From the NCBI RefSeq assembly GCF_051148895.1, contig NZ_CP154625.1:62001-126000 (forward strand): DNA of 64,000 nucleotides, read 5' to 3'. The translations under genes were made by a program, and so were the position numbers. The stretch comes from Terrisporobacter vanillatitrophus (GTDB taxonomy: Bacteria > Bacillota > Clostridia > Peptostreptococcales > Peptostreptococcaceae). The notes beneath the pieces were generated by a model. That model had not been told where the DNA came from and ran no database searches. It saw nothing but the letters and a program-made list of their open reading frames with translations. Shown here piece after piece: positions 42,635-50,333 of this stretch (positions are counted from its first letter, which is position 1; the number at the start of each line of letters is the position of its first letter).

Positions 42635-43258
42635 ATGGCAAGATATACTGGTGCATCATGCAGACAATGCCGTAGAGAAGGAATGAAGTTATTCCTTAAA
42701 GGTGATAGATGTTATACAGATAAATGTGCTATAGTTAAAAGAAACTATGCTCCAGGACAACATGGACAAGGGAGAAAAAAAGTTTCTAACTATGGTTTAC
42801 AATTAAGAGAAAAACAAAAAGTTAAGAGAATATACGGAGTTTTAGAAACTCAATTCAGAAACATGTACGAACGTGCTGAGAAAATGTCAGGTAAAACTGG
42901 TGAAAACTTATTAAGCTTATTAGAAAGAAGATTAGATAATGTTGTTTACAGAATGGGATTAGCTAACTCTAGAAAAGAAGCTAGACAATTAATAACTCAT
43001 GCACACTTTACTTTAAATGGTAAAAAAGTTGATATACCTTCAATAACTGTAAAAGTTGGAGATGTTATAGCAGTTAAAGAAAATTCTAAATCATCTGCTA
43101 AATTCAAAGGTATAGTAGAAGCAAATACAAAAGTAGCTCCAAGATGGATAGATGCAAGCGTAGAAAATATGACTGCAACTGTAACTGCTCTTCCAAACAG
43201 AGAAGATATAGATCTTGAAATAGCTGAACACTTAATCATAGAGCTTTATTCTAAATAA
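42635..43258 (+). CDS. rpsD: 30S ribosomal protein S4, zinc-binding form
   Basis: S4 starts assembly of the 30S body. The 207-residue protein begins MARYTGASCRQCRREGMKLF; with CYTDKCAI it gives four cysteines for a zinc site. The S4 domain is in the middle (LERRLDNVVYRMGLANSRKE). It is usually an RNA-binding autoregulator. TAGGAGGTG precedes the ATG. Confidence 0.97.
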   Translation: MARYTGASCRQCRREGMKLFLKGDRCYTDKCAIVKRNYAPGQHGQGRKKVSNYGLQLREKQKVKRIYGVLETQFRNMYERAEKMSGKTGENLLSLLERRLDNVVYRMGLANSRKEARQLITHAHFTLNGKKVDIPSITVKVGDVIAVKENSKSSAKFKGIVEANTKVAPRWIDASVENMTATVTALPNREDIDLEIAEHLIIELYSK

Positions 43259-43262
43259 TAAG

Positions 43263-43290
43263 CATCTTCTAAAGTTTTTCTTTAGAGGTG
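43263..43290 (+). promoter_or_regulatory. hairpin between rpsD and rpoA
   Basis: CATC-T-TCTAAAG pairs with CTTTAGA-GGTG around a T-rich loop, with one bulged base. Only TTTA follows, so it is at most a weak attenuator. Confidence 0.35.
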
Positions 43291-43333
43291 TTTACCCTCA
43301 GTGGATTAATAAATTTGAAGGAGGGTTTTGTCC

Positions 43334-44281
43334 ATGATAGAAATAGAAAAACCAAAAGTAGACATTGTAGAACTTGGTGAAGATTATAGATATGGAAAAT
43401 TTGTCATTGAACCTTTAGAAAGAGGATATGGAACTACTATAGGGAATGCTCTAAGAAGAATATTATTATCTTCTTTACCTGGTGTGGCAGTGAATTCAAT
43501 AAGAATAGATGGTGTTCTTCATGAATTCTCAACAGTACCAGGAGTTAAAGAAGATGTTACTGAAATAATATTAACTCTAAAAGAACTTTCTGCAGCTATA
43601 GATGGAGAAGGAAGTAGAACTCTTAAAATTCAGGCTCAAGGACCTTGTACTGTAACAGGAGCAGACATAATCTGCCCACCAGATGTAGAAATATTAAATA
43701 AAGACTTATTAATCGCTACTTTAGATGATAATGCTAAATTTAATATGGAAATAAACATTGACAAAGGTAGAGGATATGTTCCAGCCGAGGAAAACAAAAC
43801 TGAAAATATGCCTATAGGTGTTTTACCTGTAGACTCAATATACACTCCCGTACAAAAAGTTAGCTACCATGTAGAAAACACAAGAGTTGGTCAAAAATCA
43901 GATTATGATAAATTAACACTTGAAGTATGGACTAATGGAAGCATTAATCCTCAAGAGGGTATATCTCTTGCAGCTAAAGTATTAGTTGAGCATTTAAATC
44001 TATTCATTGACTTAACTGAGCATGTAAGCAACGTTGAAATAATGGTAGAAAAAGAAGAAGATCAAAAAGAAAAAGTTCTTGAAATGACTATTGAAGAGCT
44101 TGATTTATCAGTAAGATCTTACAACTGTTTAAAGAGAGCGGGAATTAATACAGTTGAAGAATTAGCTAATAAATCAGAAGATGATATGATGAAGGTTAGA
44201 AACCTTGGTAAAAAATCACTTGAAGAAGTTATTCAAAAACTTGAAGAATTAGGATTAGGACTTAAACCTAGCGAAGAATAA
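43334..44281 (+). CDS. rpoA: RNA polymerase alpha subunit
   Basis: Alpha starts assembly of the polymerase and contacts upstream promoter DNA. The 315-residue protein has the N-terminal dimerisation domain (PLERGYGTTIGNALRRILLS), an acidic linker, and the C-terminal domain (LDLSVRSYNCLKRAGINTVE). ATG 43334 is eight bases after GAAGGAGGG; an in-frame TTG at 43328 is too close. Confidence 0.98.
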   Translation: MIEIEKPKVDIVELGEDYRYGKFVIEPLERGYGTTIGNALRRILLSSLPGVAVNSIRIDGVLHEFSTVPGVKEDVTEIILTLKELSAAIDGEGSRTLKIQAQGPCTVTGADIICPPDVEILNKDLLIATLDDNAKFNMEINIDKGRGYVPAEENKTENMPIGVLPVDSIYTPVQKVSYHVENTRVGQKSDYDKLTLEVWTNGSINPQEGISLAAKVLVEHLNLFIDLTEHVSNVEIMVEKEEDQKEKVLEMTIEELDLSVRSYNCLKRAGINTVEELANKSEDDMMKVRNLGKKSLEEVIQKLEELGLGLKPSEE

Positions 44282-44302
44282 GCGAGCAAAGGAGGGATTG
44301 GC

Positions 44303-44644
44303 GTGGCTAATTACCGTAAATTAGGACGTGTGACATCACACAGAAACCTTATGTTAAGAAACTTAGTAACTGACTTACTAAGAAGTGGTAGAATAGAAAC
44401 TACAGTAACAAGAGCTAAAGAAACTCGTAGAATGGCTGAAAAGATGATAACTCTTGCTAAAAGAGGAGATCTTCATGCTAGAAGACAAGTTTTAGCTTAC
44501 GTTATGGATGAAACAGTAGTTAACAACTTATTCACTGATATAGCTCCAAAATATGCTGAGAGAAATGGTGGATATACTAGAATAATCAAAAAGGGGCCAA
44601 GAAGAGGCGATGCAGCTGAAATGGCATTTATTGAATTAGTTTAG
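44303..44644 (+). CDS. rplQ: 50S ribosomal protein L17
   Basis: L17 lies by the tunnel exit. The 113-residue protein starts MANYRKLGRVTSHRNLMLRN and ends with RRGDAAEMAFIELV. It starts at GTG 44303, preceded by AAAGGAGGGA. It closes the alpha operon before a strong terminator. Confidence 0.96.
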   Translation: MANYRKLGRVTSHRNLMLRNLVTDLLRSGRIETTVTRAKETRRMAEKMITLAKRGDLHARRQVLAYVMDETVVNNLFTDIAPKYAERNGGYTRIIKKGPRRGDAAEMAFIELV

Positions 44645-44662
44645 TAAATAGTTAAAATAGAT

Positions 44663-44701
44663 AAAAAAGATTAAGTTTGATGGGCTTAATCTTTTTTTTA
44701 T
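44663..44701 (+). terminator. intrinsic terminator after rplQ
   Basis: AAAAAAGATTAAG pairs with CTTAATCTTTTTT, followed by T residues. It ends the long ribosomal-protein run. Confidence 0.88.
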
Positions 44702-44742
44702 GCAAATAATATTAATTAAAAAAGATTATATAATCAAAGGAA

Positions 44743-44771
44743 TTATTTTTTAATTAGAACTGTGATATAAT
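44743..44771 (+). promoter_or_regulatory. promoter of ecfA1-ecfA2-ecfT-truA
   Basis: TATAAT (44766-44771) with TG one base upstream (extended -10); the -35, TTATTT at 44743-44748, is weak. It lies 49 bases before ecfA1. Confidence 0.55.
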
Positions 44772-44819
44772 ATTAAGATACAAATTTAAAATTACTACTT
44801 TAAAGAAGGAGTAGAATGA

Positions 44820-45656
44820 ATGAATAATATTATAAACGTTAACAATATTTCATACGAATACATAACTGAAGAATCTAGTTTTAAAGCTATAGATAATTTA
44901 AGTTTAAATGTTAAACAAGGTGAATTCGTAGCTATTATTGGACATAATGGTTCGGGAAAATCAACTTTATCTAAGAATTTAAATGCTATTTTGATGCCAA
45001 CAGAAGGTAATATTTTAATAGATGGAAATGATACAAAAGATGAAGAAAAACTATGGGATATAAGACAAACTGCAGGTATGGTATTCCAAAACCCAGACAA
45101 TCAAATAGTTGCAACTATAGTAGAAGAGGATGTGGCATTTGGACCAGAAAACTTAGGTATAGAACCAAAAATAATTAGAGAAAGAGTCAAAGAAGCTCTT
45201 GAAAGTGTAGGGATTACGGAATTAAAAGATAGACAGCCTCACTTATTATCTGGAGGGCAAAAGCAAAGAGTTGCCATAGCAGGTATAATTGCTATGAGAC
45301 CTAAATGTATAATTTTTGATGAGGCAACAGCAATGCTTGATCCATCAGGTAGAAAAGAAGTTATGAATGTAATAGAAAAACTTAACAAAAAAGAAAACAT
45401 TACAGTATTGCATATAACTCACTACATGGAAGAGGCTGTAGAAGCTGATAGAGTTATAGTTATGGATAAAGGACGTAAAGTATTAGAAGGGACACCTAAA
45501 GAAGTATTTAGAAACATAGAAAAGCTTAAGAAAATAGGTCTAGATGTTCCTTATATGACAGAATTAGCCACTTCTTTAAAAGAAGAAGGAATAGATATTA
45601 AGGATGATATATTAACAGTAGATGAGATGGTGGTGAAATTATGTCAATTATTATAA
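44820..45656 (+). CDS. ecfA1: energy-coupling factor transporter ATPase EcfA1
   Basis: One of two ATPases that power vitamin uptake in group II ECF transporters. The 278-residue protein has Walker A GHNGSGKSTLSKNL, the Q-loop MVFQNPDNQIV, the signature LLSGGQKQRVAIAG and Walker B CIIFDEATAMLD. Its C-terminal extension is typical of EcfA1. AAGGAG lies before the ATG. The ecfA2 start lies inside its end, a 16-base overlap. Confidence 0.95.
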   Translation: MNNIINVNNISYEYITEESSFKAIDNLSLNVKQGEFVAIIGHNGSGKSTLSKNLNAILMPTEGNILIDGNDTKDEEKLWDIRQTAGMVFQNPDNQIVATIVEEDVAFGPENLGIEPKIIRERVKEALESVGITELKDRQPHLLSGGQKQRVAIAGIIAMRPKCIIFDEATAMLDPSGRKEVMNVIEKLNKKENITVLHITHYMEEAVEADRVIVMDKGRKVLEGTPKEVFRNIEKLKKIGLDVPYMTELATSLKEEGIDIKDDILTVDEMVVKLCQLL

Positions 45657-46507
45657 AAAACTTAACTTATATATATGATGAGGGTATGCCTTTTGCTAGT
45701 AAAGCAATAGATGATATATCATTTGAAATAAAAGATAGAGATTTTGTAGGTTTAATTGGTCATACAGGGTCAGGGAAATCTACTCTTATACAACATTTAA
45801 ATGGCCTTATTAAACCATCATCAGGAGAAATTTTTATAAATGATTTTAATATAACTGGAGGAAATCAAAACCTAACTGAAATTAGAAAAAGAGTAGGTAT
45901 AGTATTTCAATATCCTGAGTATCAACTTTTTGAAGAAACAGTTGAAAAAGATATAGCTTTTGGCCCTTCTAATTTGAATTTAAGCCAGGAAGAAATATCT
46001 ATTAGGGTAAAAGAATCTATGAAAGCTGTAGGGCTTGATTATGATGAGTATAAAGACAAATCACCTTTTGACTTATCAGGAGGTCAAAAGCGTAGAGTGG
46101 CAATTGCTGGGGTTATAGCAATGAATCCAGAATTATTAATATTAGATGAACCTACTGCTGGATTAGATCCAGGAGGAAGAGATGAAATCTTTGCTTTAAT
46201 AAAAAGATTACATGAAGAAAGTAATATGACTATAATACTATCTTCACATAGTATGGACGATATGGCTAAGATAGCAAAGACTATAATAGTTATGAATCAT
46301 GGTAAGATTGAATTTATGGGAACACCTAGGGAAATCTTTAATAATCATGCATCAAGACTTAAGGAAATTGGATTAGATGTACCACAAGTTTTAGAATTAG
46401 CTATAAAATTAAAGGATAAAGGTTTTGATATAAAAACTGATGTCTTAACAATAGAAGAGATAAAAGAAGAAATACTAAACTTTATGAAAGGAAGAAAGAA
46501 ATGTTAA
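45641..46507 (+). CDS. ecfA2: energy-coupling factor transporter ATPase EcfA2
   Basis: The partner ATPase, 288 residues, with Walker A GHTGSGKSTLIQHL, the Q-loop IVFQYPEYQLFEE, the signature DLSGGQKRRVAIAG and Walker B LLILDEPTAGLDPGG. It overlaps ecfA1 by 16 bases and ecfT by 7, which points to tightly coupled translation. The substrate-binding S proteins are not in the window, so the cargo is unknown and probably several vitamins. Confidence 0.95.
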   Translation: MSIIIKNLTYIYDEGMPFASKAIDDISFEIKDRDFVGLIGHTGSGKSTLIQHLNGLIKPSSGEIFINDFNITGGNQNLTEIRKRVGIVFQYPEYQLFEETVEKDIAFGPSNLNLSQEEISIRVKESMKAVGLDYDEYKDKSPFDLSGGQKRRVAIAGVIAMNPELLILDEPTAGLDPGGRDEIFALIKRLHEESNMTIILSSHSMDDMAKIAKTIIVMNHGKIEFMGTPREIFNNHASRLKEIGLDVPQVLELAIKLKDKGFDIKTDVLTIEEIKEEILNFMKGRKKC

Positions 46508-47298
46508 AAGATATAACCATAGGTCAATATTATCCTGCAAATTCTTGTATTCATAAGTTAGATTCAACAACAAAGCTTGTTGCAACAATAGTATTCATGG
46601 TATCTTTATTTGTAGTAAATAAATTCTGGCCATATTTATTAGTGACTGCAGCATTAGTTGCAGTAATAAAAATGTCTCAAATACCTCTTAAATACATTAT
46701 GAAAGGTATAAAACCACTTAGATGGATAATTCTATTTACATTTGTTATAAATATATTCTTTTTACCTGGTGAGGTAATTTGGAAGTTTGGTTTCTTAACT
46801 CTAACTAAAGAGGGAATAAAACAGGCTATTTTTATGTCTATAAGATTAGTATTTTTAGTTGTTGGTACATCATTACTTACTTTGACAACCTCTCCTATAC
46901 AACTTACAGATGGTATAGAAAGAATGTTAAATCCTTTAAAGAAAATAGGAATGCCTGTTCATGAACTGGCTATGATGATGACAATAGCACTTAGATTTAT
47001 ACCTACATTATTAGATGAAACTGACAAAATTATGAAAGCACAAATGTCTAGAGGTGCTGACTTTGAAAGTAGTAATATAATAAATAGAGCTAAAAATTTA
47101 GTACCGCTGCTAGTACCATTATTTGTTAGTGCTTTTAGAAGAGCTGACGAATTGGCAATGGCAATGGAAGCTAGATGTTATAGAGGTGGATATAATAGAA
47201 CTAAAATGAAAGAAGCCAAAATTACAAAAGCTGATTATATAGCTTACGTTTTACAAGTTGTATTTTTGGCAATCATAATAGTAACTAAATTCATATAA
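46501..47298 (+). CDS. ecfT: energy-coupling factor transporter transmembrane protein EcfT
   Basis: The membrane scaffold that joins the ATPases to interchangeable S proteins. The 265-residue protein has four to six hydrophobic helices. It has two short arginine motifs for ATPase coupling in a cytoplasmic helical region (QMSRGAD and ARCYRGG), as in EcfT. Its start overlaps the ecfA2 stop. Confidence 0.94.
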   Translation: MLKDITIGQYYPANSCIHKLDSTTKLVATIVFMVSLFVVNKFWPYLLVTAALVAVIKMSQIPLKYIMKGIKPLRWIILFTFVINIFFLPGEVIWKFGFLTLTKEGIKQAIFMSIRLVFLVVGTSLLTLTTSPIQLTDGIERMLNPLKKIGMPVHELAMMMTIALRFIPTLLDETDKIMKAQMSRGADFESSNIINRAKNLVPLLVPLFVSAFRRADELAMAMEARCYRGGYNRTKMKEAKITKADYIAYVLQVVFLAIIIVTKFI

Positions 47299-47310
47299 AT
47301 GAGGAAGTAA

Positions 47311-48042
47311 ATGAGAAATTTAAAACTTACTATACAATATGATGGCACAAAATATTGTGGTTGGCAAAAACAGCCTAATTCTTCTGGTATACAGGGTACA
47401 ATAGAATATGCTATCTATGAAATAACAAAAGAAAAAGTAAATATAATAGGATCTGGAAGAACAGATGCAGGTGTTCATGCTTTAGGTCAAGTGGCTAACT
47501 TTAAGACAAACTCAAGCATACCCGCAGCTAGAATTCCTGATGCCTTAAATGCAAAGTTGCCAAAGGATATATCTATAATTGACTGCCAAGAAGTATCTGA
47601 TGATTTTCATTCTAGGTACGGTGCAACAGGGAAAATATATAGATATTTAATATATAATAAGCCTTATAGAAGTCCATTATACAAGGATATATCATATCAT
47701 GTCAGATATGACGTTGATATAGAAAAAATGCGCTCAGAAGCTAAATCACTACTTGGAACACATGATTTTAAAGGATTTATGAGTTCGGGATCATCAGTAA
47801 AAGATACAGTTAGAACCATACATAATATTTCAATTGAGAATAGTGGAGACTTAATTGTTTTAGAAGTGGAAGGTAATGGATTTTTATATAATATGGTGAG
47901 AATTATAGTAGGAACGTTGGTAGATATAGGCAGAGGAAGAATAGATAAATCACTGGAAGAAATAATTGCTTCGAAAGATAGGGGAGAAGCAGGTCATACC
48001 GCGCCTGCACACGGATTATTTCTTAAAAAAGTTCATTATTAA
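47311..48042 (+). CDS. truA: tRNA pseudouridine(38-40) synthase TruA
   Basis: TruA makes pseudouridine in the anticodon arm of many tRNAs. The 243-residue protein begins MRNLKLTIQYDGTKYCGWQK and carries the catalytic aspartate in GRTDAGVHALGQVANF. The sequence ends GHTAPAHGLFLKKVHY, as in the family. It follows ecfT by 12 bases; this order is common in Firmicutes. Confidence 0.96.
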   Translation: MRNLKLTIQYDGTKYCGWQKQPNSSGIQGTIEYAIYEITKEKVNIIGSGRTDAGVHALGQVANFKTNSSIPAARIPDALNAKLPKDISIIDCQEVSDDFHSRYGATGKIYRYLIYNKPYRSPLYKDISYHVRYDVDIEKMRSEAKSLLGTHDFKGFMSSGSSVKDTVRTIHNISIENSGDLIVLEVEGNGFLYNMVRIIVGTLVDIGRGRIDKSLEEIIASKDRGEAGHTAPAHGLFLKKVHY

Positions 48043-48044
48043 AC

Positions 48045-48073
48045 TTGACACACCAGGGTCATTGTATTAAAAT
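48045..48073 (+). promoter_or_regulatory. rplM-rpsI promoter
   Basis: TTGACA (48045-48050), 17 bases, TAAAAT (48068-48073), then AGTGTG at 48081-48086. It overlaps the truA stop by position only, not by sequence function. Confidence 0.75.
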
Positions 48074-48080
48074 GAATAAG

Positions 48081-48150
48081 AGTGTGCTAGTAAGTCCACA
48101 TTGCCCCGGACTTTATATATACGGTAGATAAAAAATTTAAAAAATTAAGG
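48081..48150 (+). promoter_or_regulatory. ribosomal protein L13-type leader
   Basis: AGTGTGCTAGTAAGTCCACA and CCCCGGACTT follow the promoter; AAGTCC can pair with GGACTT around CACATTGCCCC. Place and pattern fit the Firmicutes L13 leader. I judged by eye and did not align it. Confidence 0.6.
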
Positions 48151-48160
48151 AGGGACAACC

Positions 48161-48589
48161 ATGAAAAGTTATATAGCTAAACCAGCTGACGTACAAAGAA
48201 ATTGGTACGTAGTTGATGCTGAAGGAAAAACATTAGGTCGTCTTGCTACAGAAATAGCAACTATATTAAGAGGAAAACATAAACCAACATTTACACCACA
48301 CGTAGACGGTGGAGATTTTGTTGTTGTTGTAAACGCAGCAAAAGTAGTTTTAACAGGAAAGAAATTAGATCAAAAATTATATAGATACCACACTGGTTAT
48401 GTAGGTGGATTAAAAGAAATAACTTACAGAGAAATGATGGATAAAAAACCAGAAGAAGTAGTAGCACATGCTGTTAGCGGAATGTTACCAAAAAATAAAT
48501 TAAGAAGCAGAATGATGACTAGATTAAGAGTATTTGCAGGTGCTGAACATACACATGCAGCTCAAAACCCAGTTGAATTAAACGTATAG
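48161..48589 (+). CDS. rplM: 50S ribosomal protein L13
   Basis: L13 is an early 50S assembly protein. The 142-residue protein begins MKSYIAKPADVQRNWYVVDA and has LRGKHKPTFTPHVDGGDFVV and GMLPKNKLRSRMMTRLRVF. AAGGAGGGA lies before the ATG. Confidence 0.97.
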   Translation: MKSYIAKPADVQRNWYVVDAEGKTLGRLATEIATILRGKHKPTFTPHVDGGDFVVVVNAAKVVLTGKKLDQKLYRYHTGYVGGLKEITYREMMDKKPEEVVAHAVSGMLPKNKLRSRMMTRLRVFAGAEHTHAAQNPVELNV

Positions 48590-48616
48590 AATTAATAGGT
48601 GAAAGGAGGAGTTATC

Positions 48617-49009
48617 ATGGAAAAAGTTCAATTCTACGGAACAGGAAGAAGAAAGAGCTCTGTAGCTAGAGTTAGATTAGTTGCAGGTGAAGGAAATATA
48701 GTAGTTAATGGAAGAGATGTTAATGAATATTTTAACTACGAAACATTAATAAGAGATGTTAAACAACCATTAGTTTTAACTAATAATGAAAATAAATACG
48801 ATGTAATAGTAAAGGTTGAAGGTGGAGGATTCACTGGACAAGCTGGAGCTATAAGACACGGTATATCAAGAGCTTTATTAAAAGCTGATGCTGAGTTAAG
48901 AGGAGACTTAAAGAAAGAAGGATTCTTAACAAGAGATGCAAGAATGAAAGAAAGAAAGAAATATGGTTTAAAAGCTGCAAGAAGAGCGCCTCAGTTCTCA
49001 AAAAGATAG
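48617..49009 (+). CDS. rpsI: 30S ribosomal protein S9
   Basis: S9 reaches the P-site tRNA with its C-terminal tail, here ending RRAPQFSKR. The 130-residue protein has YGTGRRKSSVARVRLVAGEG and GQAGAIRHGISRALL. I choose the ATG at 48617, after AAAGGAGGA; an in-frame GTG at 48599 precedes the binding site and is unlikely. Confidence 0.97.
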   Translation: MEKVQFYGTGRRKSSVARVRLVAGEGNIVVNGRDVNEYFNYETLIRDVKQPLVLTNNENKYDVIVKVEGGGFTGQAGAIRHGISRALLKADAELRGDLKKEGFLTRDARMKERKKYGLKAARRAPQFSKR

Positions 49010-49049
49010 TTTTTATTCAATATTGGAAATTTTTCAAATTGTATATACA

Positions 49050-49089
49050 AGATGTATTTCAACAATATGTTGGAATACATCTTTTTTTA
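49050..49089 (+). terminator. intrinsic terminator after rpsI
   Basis: AGATGTATTTCAACA pairs with TGTTGGAATACATCT around ATA, with one G-U pair, then a run of T. Long and strong. Confidence 0.9.
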
Positions 49090-49145
49090 TTATAAATTTC
49101 AACTAATAATTTCTCGGGAAAAAAGAAATATTTATTAAAAAGTAA

Positions 49146-49182
49146 AAAATGTATTTCATTAGATGGTTGATAAATACATTTT
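49146..49182. repeat. inverted repeat resembling the rpsI terminator
   Basis: AAAATGTATTT (49146-49156) and AAATACATTTT (49172-49182) are perfect complements with a 15-base loop. The left arm, ATGTATTTCA, and the right arm, AATACAT, repeat the rpsI terminator stem about 95 bases upstream, so this may be a partial duplicate of it. The rest of 49090-49220 shows no gene. Confidence 0.5.
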
Positions 49183-49220
49183 GAAAAATTAAATAATGAG
49201 AGTTTGAGATTTAAGGATAT

Positions 49221-49255
49221 AAAAAGAAGGGCTAACAACTATTAGTTGCTAGCCT
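49221..49255 (-). terminator. intrinsic terminator of the rubrerythrin gene
   Basis: On the minus strand GGCTAGCAACT pairs with AGTTGTTAGCC (one mismatch), followed by CTTCTTTTT. It serves the leftward gene. Confidence 0.75.
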
Positions 49256-49303
49256 AACTTAATATTGGGTTTTGGGATTATCTATTTGAGATAAATTACT
49301 CGC

Positions 49304-49843
49304 TTATTTATAGTTTTCTGCTCTAACTTGGAAGTATGATTGTGGATGATTACAAACAGGACATATTTCAGGTGCTACCTTACTTTTATGTATGTGTCCA
49401 CAATTTTGACAATGCCAGTAAACTTCACCGTCTTTTTCAAATATAGTTCCATTTTCTAAGTTTTCAAGAAGTTTACGGTATCTTTCTTCGTGTTCTTTTT
49501 CGATTTCTCCAACAACTTCAAATAAATATGCTATTTTATCAAATCCTTCTTCTTTAGCTTCTTTAGCAAAAGTAGCGTACATATCAGTCCATTCATAATT
49601 TTCTCCTGAAGCGGCATCTTTTAAGTTTTCAGGAGTTGATGGTATACCATCGTGTAAAAGTTTGAACCATATTTTAGCATGCTCTTTTTCATTATTTGCA
49701 GTTTCTTCGAATATATCAGCTATTTGATTATATCCTTCTTTCTTTGCTTTAGAAGCATAATAAGTATACTTGGTTCTTGCTTGAGCTTCTCCTGCAAATG
49801 CAGATAGTAAATTTTTTTCAGTTTTACTTCCCTTTAATTCCAT
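49304..49843 (-). CDS. rbr: rubrerythrin
   Basis: A non-haem iron protein that reduces hydrogen peroxide in anaerobes. The 179-residue protein has an N-terminal four-helix diiron domain, with Glu ligands in FAGEAQARTKYTYYA and ETANNEKEHAKIWF and again in GEIEKEHEERYRKLL. The C-terminal rubredoxin domain has CQNCGHIH and CPVCNHPQSYF. It is the only clear leftward gene. GGGAGGAAA lies before the ATG on the minus strand. A TACCAT-TTT-ATGGTA palindrome upstream (49917-49931) could be an operator. Confidence 0.95.
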   Translation of the reverse strand: MELKGSKTEKNLLSAFAGEAQARTKYTYYASKAKKEGYNQIADIFEETANNEKEHAKIWFKLLHDGIPSTPENLKDAASGENYEWTDMYATFAKEAKEEGFDKIAYLFEVVGEIEKEHEERYRKLLENLENGTIFEKDGEVYWHCQNCGHIHKSKVAPEICPVCNHPQSYFQVRAENYK

Positions 49844-49992
49844 AATTATTTCCTCCCTTGATTTATCAAATTTAATCTATATAATCAATATTTATTTTTA
49901 TTTATACTATATTTATACCATAAAATGGTAAAATAAAACATGAAAATGTAATTTTTCTAAACATTTTATTTCTAAAAAGAATAAAAATATAA

Positions 49993-50021
49993 TTGACAGA
50001 TTGAATATATTGAATTATTAT
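49993..50021 (+). promoter_or_regulatory. riboflavin operon promoter
   Basis: TTGACA (49993-49998), 17 bases, TATTAT (50016-50021). The FMN riboswitch begins about 20 bases downstream. The divergent gap 49844-49992 also holds the unresolved rbr promoter. Confidence 0.7.
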
Positions 50022-50040
50022 TATCTTAATTGAATAAAAT

Positions 50041-50150
50041 CTTCAGGGCAGGGTGAAATTCCCTACCGGTGGTTATAGCCCACGAGCCATTATGGCATGA
50101 TTCGGTGAGATTCCGAAGCCGACAGTAAAGTCTGGATGAAAGAAGATAGA
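50041..50150 (+). promoter_or_regulatory. FMN riboswitch (RFN element)
   Basis: The conserved RFN blocks are all seen in order: CTTCAGGGCAGGGTGAAATT, CCCTACCGGTGGT, AGCCCACGAGCC, GATTCGGTGAGATTCCGAAG, CCGACAGTAAAGTCTGGATG and AAAGAAG. FMN binding is expected to favour the terminator downstream and shut off the riboflavin genes. Confidence 0.96.
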
Positions 50151-50190
50151 ATAATTAATCTAATTTAGTTTTTATTAATTTGAATTATAT

Positions 50191-50224
50191 GCTCTGGAAT
50201 GAATTTATCATTTCAGAGTTTTTT
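50191..50224 (+). terminator. expression-platform terminator of the FMN riboswitch
   Basis: CTCTGGAATGA pairs with TCATTTCAGAG (one G-U pair) around ATTTA, then TTTTTT. It lies about 40 bases after the aptamer. Confidence 0.85.
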
Positions 50225-50275
50225 AAATTTAGAATAAAAATATATCAGTAGATTAATCGATTTATAAAAATTCTA

Positions 50276-50307
50276 CCTTGAACATATTGTTCAAGGCTTT
50301 TTGTATT
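50276..50307 (+). terminator. second terminator-like hairpin before ribD
   Basis: CCTTGAACA pairs perfectly with TGTTCAAGG around TAT, then CTTTTTGT. It lies between the riboswitch terminator and ribD, 30 bases before the start codon. Confidence 0.7.
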
Positions 50308-50333
50308 TGTAGGAATTTTATTGGAGGTACACA

